From assembly GCA_001592805.2 (NCBI GenBank), contig CP051140.1, forward strand, positions 2,729,501-2,793,500: DNA of 64,000 nt. The letters are read 5' to 3'. The stretch's first letter is position 1. Each line of letters opens with the position of its first letter. The notes below the pieces were generated by a model. That model made no database searches. It was not told the DNA's origin and saw nothing but the letters and a program-made list of their open reading frames with translations. Below, piece after piece: positions 54,873-64,000 of this stretch. The translations under genes and the position numbers were made by a program. This DNA is from Peltaster fructicola. Taxonomy: Eukaryota > Ascomycota > Dothideomycetes.

Positions 54873-55286
54873 ATGAAGCTCACAATGCTCTCAACTCTGT
54901 CAATCTTGGCAGCACGTACCCTTGCCGACTGCAACCAGGTCGGATCTGATATGTGCGATGCCATTGGCGAGTTCTGCCACCGTAGGGACAGCCATGGACA
55001 AAACGTTGCCGGCTTCATGCTACCAAACACTGCTGGCAGCAAGACGCAAGTGGTGAAAGGCAATACTGTTCTTGCCATCTTCTCTCAATCCTGCAGCCCA
55101 GCACAGTGGCTGCCGTCAGATATTTGTGTCAAGCAGTGGAACGACATGGCCTCAGGAGGCAACTCTGATCAGTACCAGCTCTATGGCTGGAATCAAGCTG
55201 AAGGAAAAGGCTGCCAGACCTGGTACTATGCTGATATGAGTAAGCCAAGTCAGTATAAAGATACATGGGCATGGGTGCACCAATAG
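54873..55286 (+). CDS. Small secreted cysteine-containing protein
   Basis: Intronless, 137 residues, with a signal peptide (residues 1-18, cut after L-A) and a mature part of 119 residues with six cysteines (20, 28, 35, 74, 85, 114), enough for three disulfides. The mature protein is rich in Gln, Ser and Trp and has no transmembrane segment or GPI signal. Its size and cysteine content fit the loose class of fungal small secreted proteins, some of which act on hosts or microbes. No family is recognised, so a role as an effector is only a possibility. Confidence 0.65.
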   Translation: MKLTMLSTLSILAARTLADCNQVGSDMCDAIGEFCHRRDSHGQNVAGFMLPNTAGSKTQVVKGNTVLAIFSQSCSPAQWLPSDICVKQWNDMASGGNSDQYQLYGWNQAEGKGCQTWYYADMSKPSQYKDTWAWVHQ

Positions 55287-55989
55287 TCAGTTGTAGAAGC
55301 ATGAGTGTCCAGGAGTAGGAGAGGCCAGGAGCTGGAGAGTCATTGTTCATGTTGTCCGCATCGGTTTTATGTACTAATCTATACTCTGTGCTATGCACTT
55401 CTCTCGAAGTCAGCTCATCGTGCGTTACACTGAATGTGCAGGCGGTAGCGGCCTCGATCAATAGTGCCGACACGGCCAGTCGTCAATGTAAGTGGCTAGC
55501 CGGAGCAAGAGTGTTTTCTTTGATGTAAATACAAAGCCGGCAAGCTTAGTCACAGGCAGCGCGTGGTGTAAGATCAAGTCGACAGTCTCATGGTTTGCAG
55601 GATGTTCATAGCGACGTGCATACGATGAACGACGAAGCATGCTGCCATGCTTATGTAGTTGAGATGATAGAAGCCCTCGGTGTCTGGGGTATGCCCTCAC
55701 GTGCGTCTCCCCAGCCTCACAAATCTAGACCTTCCCCAAACAGGCGAAGCTAAAGGCGCAGCAGCTCCCGCCATCTCGTCACTATCAACAGCTAGATGTA
55801 CGTCCATCGTGGCTGCGTGATCATTCCTGATACACCATTACTCTTCCACCACATTTACTAAGCTTCATACACTCCTTTCTTACCCATCGGTCGTCCTACT
55901 TTACTCTTTCCTGCTGCTGCAGTGAATGCGATGCGCTGATGATCGAAGCTGTTGTTCCTACCCAGCCACACGTCGTTGCCTAGATCATC
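55287..55989. other. Intergenic, upstream of ABC transporter
   Basis: 703 bases between same-strand genes. The last 150 bases are pyrimidine-rich, as expected of a fungal promoter and leader. No coding region was found. Confidence 0.45.
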
Positions 55990-58900
55990 ATGAGAACGAC
56001 GATCGTTGCGGTGGTACTTGCCACGCTTTCGACGACCTACGCAGTATTTCAGGACAGCTCCCTATTCGACTCCAGTCAGTATTACCTTCCTAGTCTTTCG
56101 ACATCGAGCCTTGCGTCGACGACCAGCGACTGCCCGGTATGCTTCAACTGCAACTTGAAAGGACAAGAATGTCTGCAGTACGCAAACTGCACGAAGAGCT
56201 CAGGCAAATGCGACTGTCCGGCGGGCTTTGGTGGCGACGCTTGTGACAAGGTCTTATGCGGCTCGCTTGCTGATGGGACGAATCGTCTCCCAAGAGAAGG
56301 AGATAAGTGCGATTGTAAGGAAGGTTGGGGAGGCATCAATTGCAATGTCTGCAAGACCGACGATGCCTGCAAAGCGCTGATACCTGGCGGCGAGGATGCT
56401 GTATGTTACAAAGAAGGTCTCGTGGTCAACAGTTTCTACCAGGTCTGCGACATTACCAATCGAAAGATCCTTGATCAGCTCAAAGAGAAGAAGCCACAGG
56501 CGACATTCAACTGCAACGCCAAAGAAAAGTGTTCCTTCCAGTTCTGGGTCGATGAGCAGGAGAGTTTCTTCTGCAAGTTGGACGAATGTGACTGGAAGAT
56601 GGATAGTACACCGGACCGCAACACAACATCGTACCATTGCGAGAACATAAGATGCTCGTGCATTCCGGATCGATTCTTGTGCGGTGCTGAAGGCGCTGTA
56701 GATATTGGAGAGTTCCTTGACGAGTCCATTCGAGGTCCTGCGGAGTTTAAAACAACACACACCGACGGCGGTTCGAGGCAGGATGGTAGTCTCTTCTCGG
56801 AGCCTGAGATGAACAATCTCATATCTGACATCTTTGGCGACGAGTACATCACCCTTCGATGCACAGCTGGAGAGTGTCTGCACAAGACTGAGGTTCCAGG
56901 CTACGAGAAGCCAATCAAGAAGATCAACACTCCGCTCATCGCTGGAGTCATTGCTGGCTGTGCACTGTTCGTTGTGGCAGTCATCCTTCTTGTGTTCTTC
57001 ATGTCTCGGAGGAACGCACGCAAGCACGGTCCGATTCACCTTGCTGAGGATGAAGAGGAGGACGCTGCAAAGCTGCTCGGCGACCACAAGCCTGCCTCTT
57101 TGTACTTTGAGAACGTGTCCTACAGACTCAAGAACAAGCAAATCCTCTCGGCTGTCACTGGAGCTGTCCATCCTGGAGAACTCCTAGCGATCATGGGTGC
57201 TTCAGGTGCTGGAAAGACGAGTTTTCTCGACATTCTGGCACGCAAGAACAAGCGAGGCAACGTGTCTGGCGACTTCTGGCTGAACGGTGAGCGTGTACCC
57301 GATGACGAGTTCCGCAGTGTCATTGGATTTGTGGATCAGGACGATACTATGCTGCCGACCCTGACCGTTCACGAGACTATCATGGACTCAGCACTGCTCC
57401 GACTGCCAAAGGAGATGACGTGGGCCGCCAAAGCACAAAGAGTCGAGGACGTTGAGAGACAGCTTGGGATCTATCACATTCGTGACCAGATCATTGGCTC
57501 AGAGGAGGGTTCTGGAAGAGGCATTTCGGGTGGTGAGAAGAGGCGAGTCGGCATTGCTTGCGAGCTTGTCACAAGCCCAAGTATACTCTTCCTCGACGAG
57601 CCAACCTCGGGTCTTGACGCCTACAACGCTTTCAACGTCATCGAGTGTCTTGTCACACTTGTCAAGAGCTATAACAGGACTGTGGTTTTCACCATTCACC
57701 AGCCTCGCTCCAACATCGTAGCCCTCTTTGACCGACTGCTTCTTCTGGCTCACGGCCAGGCAGTGTACAGTGGACCATTCAGCAAATGTCAAGACTACTT
57801 CGACTCGGTTGGCTACAGCTGCCCGCCGGGTTTCAACATTGCCGACTATCTGGTTGATCTGACCATGCACGCAAGCAGACCTGACAATCCAATCGATGCT
57901 GACTTCACCGCATACACAGATTATGATGATGGACGTGCAACAAGGACTAGCTCAACGATTGCGATTAAGAGCATTCCAAGCTTCAGCAATATCAGCACAG
58001 GTGGTGGCTCACTCGAGTCTAGAGGTGACGGGTCAATGAGGCCAAAGACCAAACGCGGCACCAGCATCCGACAACAGCAGGAGCGACAACTCTTTTCACG
58101 AAAGACAACGCAGGAGACAGTCATACCTTCAGCCAAGTCTGCCAAGTCGAAAAGTGATACAGACAGTGGGCTGGGAGATGTGTCATCTCATAAGGCCAAC
58201 ACAACTGCTACTGCTAGTGACGAGACCCGACTGCACTCTGATACTGACGGTGCCGTGGGCTCCAACCTCGGAGTGCTTGTCTCCTCTTACGACACTTCTG
58301 ACGTCAAATCCGATCTGATTGACAATATACGTGTTGCCGTCACAACGGCCAACCACAGCAATGGACATCCAAATGGCGGTCTCAACGGCGTAGTCAGCGG
58401 TAAGATCAAGGGCTTCCGCAAACCCTTGATCCATACACAATTCTTCATTCTTTCGAGAAGAACTTGGCGCAACCTCTATCGCAATCCTATGCTCATGCTC
58501 ACACACTACGCTATTGCCATAGTTCTCGCCGTGTTTCTCGGCTTCTTATTCTACGGACTCACAGACGATCTGAAAGGCTTCCAGAACAGACTGGGATTCT
58601 TCTTCTTCCTGCTCGCACTCTTTGGATTCAGCACATTGACTTCACTCACAACGTTCTCACCAGAACGACTACTCTTCGTGAGAGAAAGGGCTAAGGGATA
58701 CTACAACCCAATCGCGTACTACTTTAGTAAGGTCATCTTCGACATTGTACCGCTCCGACTCATTCCACCGATCATCATGGGTTGCATCGTATACCCAATG
58801 ACAGGACTTGTAGCGTCATGGCCATATTTCCTGACGTTTATGCTCTTCCTGGTTCTTTTCAACCTGGCTGCTGCCATGATCTGTCTGTTCATCGGCATTG

Positions 58901-59308
58901 TGGTGAAGAATGCTGGAGTGGCAAACCTGCTTGGAGTCCTCGTCATGCTGTTCTCTCTGCTCTTTGGAGGCTTCTTACTCAATCACGAGACAATACCAAA
59001 GGCTGTCTTGTGGTTGCAATCGGTACGTGCAAAGTATCTCTTCGTCTATAACTTCACTAATCGTCTAACAGCTCTCCATCTTCCATTACGGATTTGAGGG
59101 ACTTATTGTGAACGAAGTCAGATACCTCTCCTTGATCGACCATAAGTATGGACTCGACATAGAAGTGCCTGGAGCAACGATCCTATCCAGCTTTGGCTTC
59201 AACGTCAGAGCCCTTTGGTCGGATGCCGCTGGGCTAGGCATCATATGCGGAGTCTTCCTCGTGCTTGGTTATGCTGCCATGCATTTCCTCCTCGTTGAGA
59301 GACGATAA
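55990..59308 (+). CDS. ADP1: ABCG-type half transporter with EGF-like ectodomain (Adp1-like)
   Basis: Two exons: 55990-59022 and 59072-59308, 1089 residues. The intron is gtacgt...taacag (49 bases). Signal peptide (1-18), then a cysteine-rich region with EGF-like turns ([21 protein letters not shown]), then one membrane segment (about 317-340). The ATPase follows: Walker A G-A-S-G-A-G-K-T (about 403), signature S-G-G-E-K-R-R (about 512) and Walker B L-F-L-D-E-P (about 534). After a Ser-rich linker with Asn/Gly repeats come about six C-terminal membrane helices. The layout equals yeast Adp1, a putative ABCG permease of unknown substrate. All ATPase residues are present. Confidence 0.92.
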
Positions 59309-59375
59309 CCTTTGAACGCCTCGCGATATGAATGTACATCCTGCACAAATATAAGCAAAGTAATACACAAACAGA

Positions 59376-60924
59376 TCATCGCCTGAATGCCGTTTGGAGT
59401 GAAGTGATGAATGGGTTCAGATTCAGTCGGTCTAGCAACGTGCCAGAGTGACTTCTTCGAGCAGTCCACATTAACCATGCTGCTCCCATGACCAGAGGCA
59501 AGGTTCCCGTAAGCAGGCTACGAACCAAGATCTGTTTCTGCCGTGTCACAGCACTGCGGACTTCTGAGTAGCGCTCATTGCTGAAACTGACACGACTGTA
59601 TTGTGTAGCAAAGCCAGTCGCAGGTAGCTTGTCCGAGAGCAGTTCATCTACGTTCTTGCGAAGCAGATAGAGTGGTGAGCGCACGCCCGCGTGCATCTCC
59701 CAGTAGTTGTCCATGGCTAGATCGTTGATTGTGTGCGCATCGGGTACACGAGCCTTGCTGTACTGCTCCAGAGCAACGGCACGACCGGCTACGTCGCTGG
59801 CTTGTGCATCAAGATGCTCGAAAAGCACACGTACGTCCTCTAGTCCAGCATTCATGCCTTGACCGTAGAAAGGCACCATAGCATGAGCGGCGTCGCCCAA
59901 AATGACAGCGCTGGAGTCAAAGTGATGCGGCGAGCACTTGATGTTGATCAGTGGTAGATGAGGGTTTTGCGAGAACTGAGCTTGTAGCTCACTCTCTCCA
60001 ATAAGCTCAGCTGCACCCGGAAAGTGTGTCTTGAAGAAGGTCCTGATATTGCTTGGGTCTTCCTCAAGCTCTCTGAACGACTTCGATGGTGCGAAGAGAG
60101 TGCATGTGAACGACTCATCAGTGCTGGGAATGGCGATGAACATGTCCTCTGCGCCAGGCCATATGTGAAGGTGGTTTGGCGATGTGGCGAATCCATCTTT
60201 GGAAGAAGGTGTCGTGTTCTTGAACACCTTCTGTGACAGAGGCGCGATTGTGAACTCACACCACAGTGTGTCTATGTAACTTTGCTGGTAGTCCATGCGC
60301 ACATACTTCATGAGATTGAACCTCACCGCACTGTGAGCTCCATCGGCGCCCAGTATAAGGTCGAACTTGATCTCAATCTCTGGCGCTCGGTCGTCAGATC
60401 GATCTGACTTGCGTTTAAACCACGCCTTGCGCTGCTTCAAGTCTGCTCCTGTCAACTTGTGGTGAAAGTGCAGCTTGACATTAGGCAGGTCCTCGAGCTC
60501 ATTCAACAGCTGCCTGTTGAGGTTTGCTCGGTCTACTGCTCGTATGTAACGACCATGGACATCGTAGGCTTGCGCTTCCTCAGTGAAGTTGCCCAGCTTG
60601 TCTTGGCCGTGGATCATGCGGCCGTGCATAGGTATCGTCTCACCAAGAACCGAATCCAGAAGCTGCGAAGAGCCTGCATGTCGCATGGCATTGATGCCTC
60701 GTTCTGACAATGCCAAGTTGATGGACTTGGTGAAGTTCAAGGGCGTGGTCGCATCATTGCGCAGATCTGTCGATTAGTTGGTGTAACGTCAATGGCTGCT
60801 GTGTGATCGTACCGCCTCGAAGTTCGTAGACTTCGACGTCCCATCCTCGACGAGCTGCATACAGTGCTGCCAAAGCCCCAACCGGGCCTGCGCCGACCAC
60901 AACACACTTCACTGATGATGCCAT
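59376..60924 (-). CDS. BNA4: Kynurenine 3-monooxygenase
   Basis: Two exons: 60924-60813 and 60766-59376, 500 residues. The 46-base intron (gtacga...gacag, phase 1) lies just after the FAD Rossmann motif G-A-G-P-V-G. Further flavin motifs: G-A-D-G-A-H and [19 protein letters not shown] hydrophobic C-terminal segment ([10 protein letters not shown], then basic) anchors it in the mitochondrial outer membrane, as in yeast. It hydroxylates L-kynurenine with NADPH and O2 on the way from tryptophan to NAD+. It converges on the ABC gene, 67 bases stop to stop. Confidence 0.93.
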
Positions 60925-61405
60925 GTTGTCGGGTGATGGTCTGGAGGTTCGTGGTGATAGACTTCAGGAGGATGGCCAAGAGAGATTATATACGTTAGTA
61001 CCACTTTCCAAGTATCTGCGGCTTTGCGCGAAGTTCAGCTCACCACGGCAGCGCCGTCATCGACTGCCAGGTTTAGTGCCGTTGACACTGCCTGAGTGTG
61101 TCATTCGAACATACTGCGATTCGTTGTTTGATGTTGAAGATGGGACTGGCGATGGCAATGGCAGCTGTCGAGGTGTGCCCAGAAGAGCTGACAAGGTCCA
61201 ATGCTGCTAGGCAACTACGTGTCACACGATGGCCGCACAATTGCGCAAGCTGATCAACTCTTGGTGCCAGAGGCTATCATGAACACCGTACACAAGATGG
61301 AGTGTGGACTATAGACCGTTGCAGACGTGAGGTTCATTGGCGAATAGTATCTCGAGTGATTACTATACACACCACCAAAAGATTCAACCACAATCTGCAT
61401 TGTCC
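60925..61405. other. Intergenic
   Basis: 481 bases between same-strand genes (minus). They contain the monooxygenase promoter and the 3' UTR of the Prp17 gene. Nothing else was recognised. Confidence 0.45.
60986..60992 (-). promoter_or_regulatory. TATA box of the kynurenine monooxygenase gene
   Basis: Reads tatataa on the minus strand, about 60 bases upstream of ATG 60924. Confidence 0.45.
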
Positions 61406-62884
61406 TCAATCCCAGTACTTTAGCACACCATTGAGATCACCAGTGACCACCTTCGAGCTCTCGCGAGGGTGCCACGCGTTAACGATGATTGCCGAGTCGC
61501 CAGCTTTCATCTTATGCCACATCTTGCACGTCTTCCAATCCCAAAAGCACACATATCCACCGCTGTCACCCGAGCAGACAAGGCCACCATCAGGCGACAC
61601 GCTGACATCGATAGCGTAGCCAGCGTTGTTATGTCCTCGGAAGTCCTTCTTGCGATTCTGCTTGATCTTCTCGCCTGTTGCGTAGACCTTGATCGTGTTG
61701 TCTGAGGATTGCTGGAGGACGTAGCCCTTGGGATGTGGTGCGGCTTTGACCATAGGGAACATGTACGGCTCTGCGATGAACTTGATCGGCACAGGGATAC
61801 CGTACTCCCACGCGCGTAAGCTTTTGTCGTCTGAGGTGGTGATGAAGCGTCGATTCTCATCGCAGAAAGTGATTGTGTTGACTGGGCCAAGATGGTGGTC
61901 GTACTCCTGCACCGGCTTCTTGTTCTCTGCTCGGATATCGAACTGAACGATCTTGTTGTCATGCGTGCCAGCCAGGAACTCTTTGCCTGAACGATCGGCT
62001 GGCTGCCATCGTACCACATGTGGTGTGCTGCCATTGCTGAAGCGAGCAGTGCACACGCCTGTCTCCGTGTCCCACACCTTCATCTGCTTGTCGTATGACG
62101 CAGAGATGAACTTGCTGCCGTCTGGTGTGAAGTCGATGTCCACCACACTCTTCACGTGGCCGGTGTATGTTCGTAAAAGCTCGCGGTCGTGATAGCAGTC
62201 CCAGATCTTGACCTTGCCGTCTGCGCCAGAACTCAGCAAGAGATGGCCACTGTCAGGGATGAACCTAGCAGCAGTAAGTGCCTTTTCGTGTGCGTTCTTC
62301 CCGTGTGCCTTGAACGTGTGTATAGTCTTTTTTGGATGGTAGCATTTGAGATTGAGGTTCTCAAAGTCGCCAGACAAATCGATGCCCAGATCCTGAGGTA
62401 CATGCATGTACGTCCGACCCTGATAATCGTGTAGCTGACTCCCCTCAAATACTGTGCTTTCCTTGTCAATACTCGTCTCCTCATAGCTAGTACCGGCATG
62501 GCCGCCCTTGATCGGCATAGCTGCGATCGAGTCCTCCTCGTATATGATGCTCTCTCCATCCTCGTCCGCAGACACTTCCACCTCCTCACCACTGTCACTA
62601 TCTATCCGACGCTCTTCATATTTAGCCCAAGGACCCAGATACGATCCAGCGCCATAGACCACGCTGCTGTCGCCTTTACTCTCTCTTTTGCGCTTCTTTC
62701 CTGCCGACTGCTGTGATTGCACACCTCGATGTAGCTCGCGGAAAGACTGTTCTGAGATAACGATTTCTTGCGCATATCCTGTGGGAAGCTTGCCGTGTGT
62801 TGCGCTTTTGGCGGGCTTTGCAACGAGGTCAGCTCCGCGCACTGGAGGCGCATTCGCACCGTTTCGCGCCGGTACTAGAGACAT
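61406..62884 (-). CDS. CDC40: Pre-mRNA splicing factor Prp17/Cdc40, WD40 protein
   Basis: 492 residues from ATG 62884. The frame is open to another ATG at 63043, but that extension is hydrophobic and contains a perfect intron (62914-62961, gtaagt...cccag), best read as a 5' UTR intron. The N-terminus has the Prp17 block L-P-T-G-Y-A-Q-E and S-Y-L-G-P-W-A-K-Y. Seven WD40 blades fill the C-terminal half, with clear W-D endings (V-K-I-W-D, M-K-V-W-D, L-K-Y-W-D at the very end). Prp17 acts in the second step of splicing within the spliceosome and supports cell-cycle progression in yeast. Confidence 0.9.
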   Translation of the reverse strand: MSLVPARNGANAPPVRGADLVAKPAKSATHGKLPTGYAQEIVISEQSFRELHRGVQSQQSAGKKRKRESKGDSSVVYGAGSYLGPWAKYEERRIDSDSGEEVEVSADEDGESIIYEEDSIAAMPIKGGHAGTSYEETSIDKESTVFEGSQLHDYQGRTYMHVPQDLGIDLSGDFENLNLKCYHPKKTIHTFKAHGKNAHEKALTAARFIPDSGHLLLSSGADGKVKIWDCYHDRELLRTYTGHVKSVVDIDFTPDGSKFISASYDKQMKVWDTETGVCTARFSNGSTPHVVRWQPADRSGKEFLAGTHDNKIVQFDIRAENKKPVQEYDHHLGPVNTITFCDENRRFITTSDDKSLRAWEYGIPVPIKFIAEPYMFPMVKAAPHPKGYVLQQSSDNTIKVYATGEKIKQNRKKDFRGHNNAGYAIDVSVSPDGGLVCSGDSGGYVCFWDWKTCKMWHKMKAGDSAIIVNAWHPRESSKVVTGDLNGVLKYWD

Positions 62885-63311
62885 GAAAGTCGCTGTATGT
62901 GGAAGTGTGGTGTCTGGGCCGATGAGCGACGATCTCTGTGGCGTGACCGCGTGCGACTTACCTTGAAGAAAGTCGAAGAAGTGGTTGTCAAGCGGAATTT
63001 TGGGCAGCTTGCGGATCAGCAACCCGCCAAATATCAGCCACATGGCAAATCATCACACGATACTGCACACATACATGTACTTGACTCATGAAGGAAGCAC
63101 GGTAAAGGGTATATAAATTGCTTATAGTCCTGCGCTTGCTGAGAATTGCTCGAATTTGTACCTCCAGTCGTGGTTCCTGGTATTCGTGAGCTCGTTGATC
63201 GTCTTGCACATGTCTTGCCATCTCTACTATGATGAGAGCACCACATCTCATCCGACCTCCAACATCCTGTTGACCACACGTGGGCAATTATGAGGTCGTG
63301 AATGTCTCTCT
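62885..63311. promoter_or_regulatory. Promoter and leader of CDC40
   Basis: 427 bases between the CDC40 start and the ERV14 stop, both on minus. It holds the leader with the intron just described and an AT-rich tatataaa at 63110-63117. Confidence 0.4.
62914..62961 (-). other. Probable 5' UTR intron of CDC40
   Basis: A 48-base interval with a consensus donor (AAG|gtaagt) and a cccag acceptor, directly upstream of the chosen start codon. Confidence 0.6.
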
Positions 63312-63833
63312 TTACCGGCTCTCGTCTCTGATCAGTGCAACGATCATGGAGTAGAGGTAGAAGAAGAACATCAACAGGTGGAAGCCAAGCTTGACAAAGG
63401 ACTCTCTCTTGTGGATGTTAAGCTTTCGGAAGATCTCAGTGGCGTCCAGAAGATGCTGGTTGTCGAAGATTCTAACCATATTAGCCAGGGCTCCCATCTG
63501 TTTCACTGATATCACTCACTTCTTTGCATTCCATGCTACGAGTGGCAGGTTCAGCAGTAGAGGCAGCCAGTATCCGTTGATCAAGAACAGTACGGTCAGG
63601 AATGCGTGCACACCAGCCTCTGGAATGATGTACATGTTGAGTCGGTTGCAAAGGTCGATTGGGTTGATGTAGTCGCATTCGAGGTCAGAATACATGATGG
63701 TGAAGAAGACTTGAAGGAAGAGGTTCACTGCATTGAGCAGGACTGCGAGCAGGAAGAGCCTGCATACGAGCATCAGCTGCTGCGCGTAGACATATGTTCA
63801 CAATCGTTGTTCTCACCATGCTTCTCCTGACAT
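63312..63833 (-). CDS. ERV14: Erv14/cornichon COPII cargo receptor
   Basis: Three exons: 63833-63817, 63759-63520 and 63471-63312, 138 residues, the same length as yeast Erv14. Introns of 57 and 48 bases are GT-AG, the second with a CTAAT branch. Start M-S-G-E-A-W-L, three or four membrane helices, the conserved [13 protein letters not shown] loop and the L-D-A-T-E-I-F motif all match. It packages membrane cargo, such as polarity proteins and transporters, into COPII vesicles at the ER. The first exon has only 17 coding bases. Confidence 0.94.
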
Positions 63834-64000
63834 CTTGGCGGGTTGAATGTGGTGTGCTCAACAATATCCTAGCTCCTGTACACCTGTAGACACAGCTCCT
63901 CGCTACGCTGAACAATCTTTATGCTTATCGTAAAACGTGTGGTGTTGGGGGAGCGCTGGTCGCTTTGCCGAATCGCAGTAGCTATGCTGGCCGCTGCAGG

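Noticed and set aside
1-64000. tRNA or rRNA genes, transposons, CRISPR arrays
   Set aside because: No TpsiC-like box with a matching cloverleaf, no transposase or terminal repeats and no regular spaced repeats were seen by eye; a covariance-model scan was not possible.

Overview
The window is nuclear DNA of a filamentous ascomycete (Pezizomycotina). The evidence is eukaryotic gene structure, with short GT-AG introns mostly of 45-65 bases and CTGAC/CTAAT-like branch sites. The gene set is also fungal: Trm4, Rav1, Pkh/PDK1, Sds3, Map1, Sso-type syntaxin, Adp1-type ABC protein, Bna4, Prp17 and Erv14, together with a nonribosomal peptide synthetase locus. A Dothideomycete is my guess; the sequence alone does not prove it. 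No rRNA, tRNA, CRISPR array or transposon was recognised. Starts were checked against the DNA, and ATG was required.

Layout. 1-25.7 kb is a housekeeping block: the tail of an arginine methyltransferase, a PHD-finger protein, the tRNA m5C methyltransferase, a predicted nuclear protein, a secreted serine hydrolase (3 exons), the V-ATPase regulator Rav1, an alternative NADH dehydrogenase, a PDK1-type kinase, a membrane-anchored short-chain dehydrogenase, an unknown protein and an Sds3-like histone deacetylase subunit. 26.3-43.3 kb is a compact nonribosomal peptide cluster. It holds an A-T-R reductase on the minus strand, an Fe(II)/2-oxoglutarate oxygenase on plus, a DHA-type MFS exporter on minus, and a 2857-residue NRPS (partial C, then A-T-C-A-T-C-C) on plus. 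The exporter and the NRPS share a divergent promoter that carries a perfect 13-bp direct repeat. 43.4-64 kb is mostly housekeeping again: Map1, TRAX, syntaxin, an aminotransferase, an NmrA-like reductase, a histidine-phosphatase protein with a GC-AG intron, a small unknown gene, a small secreted cysteine protein, an Adp1-like ABC protein, kynurenine 3-monooxygenase, Prp17/Cdc40 and Erv14.

How the cluster could work (inference). The NRPS activates and joins two building blocks. The free-standing A-T-R enzyme activates a third acid and releases it as an aldehyde or alcohol. The oxygenase hydroxylates a building block or the product, and the MFS protein exports it. No thioesterase, P450, methyltransferase or cluster regulator is visible. 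I do not recognise the cluster as a known pathway.
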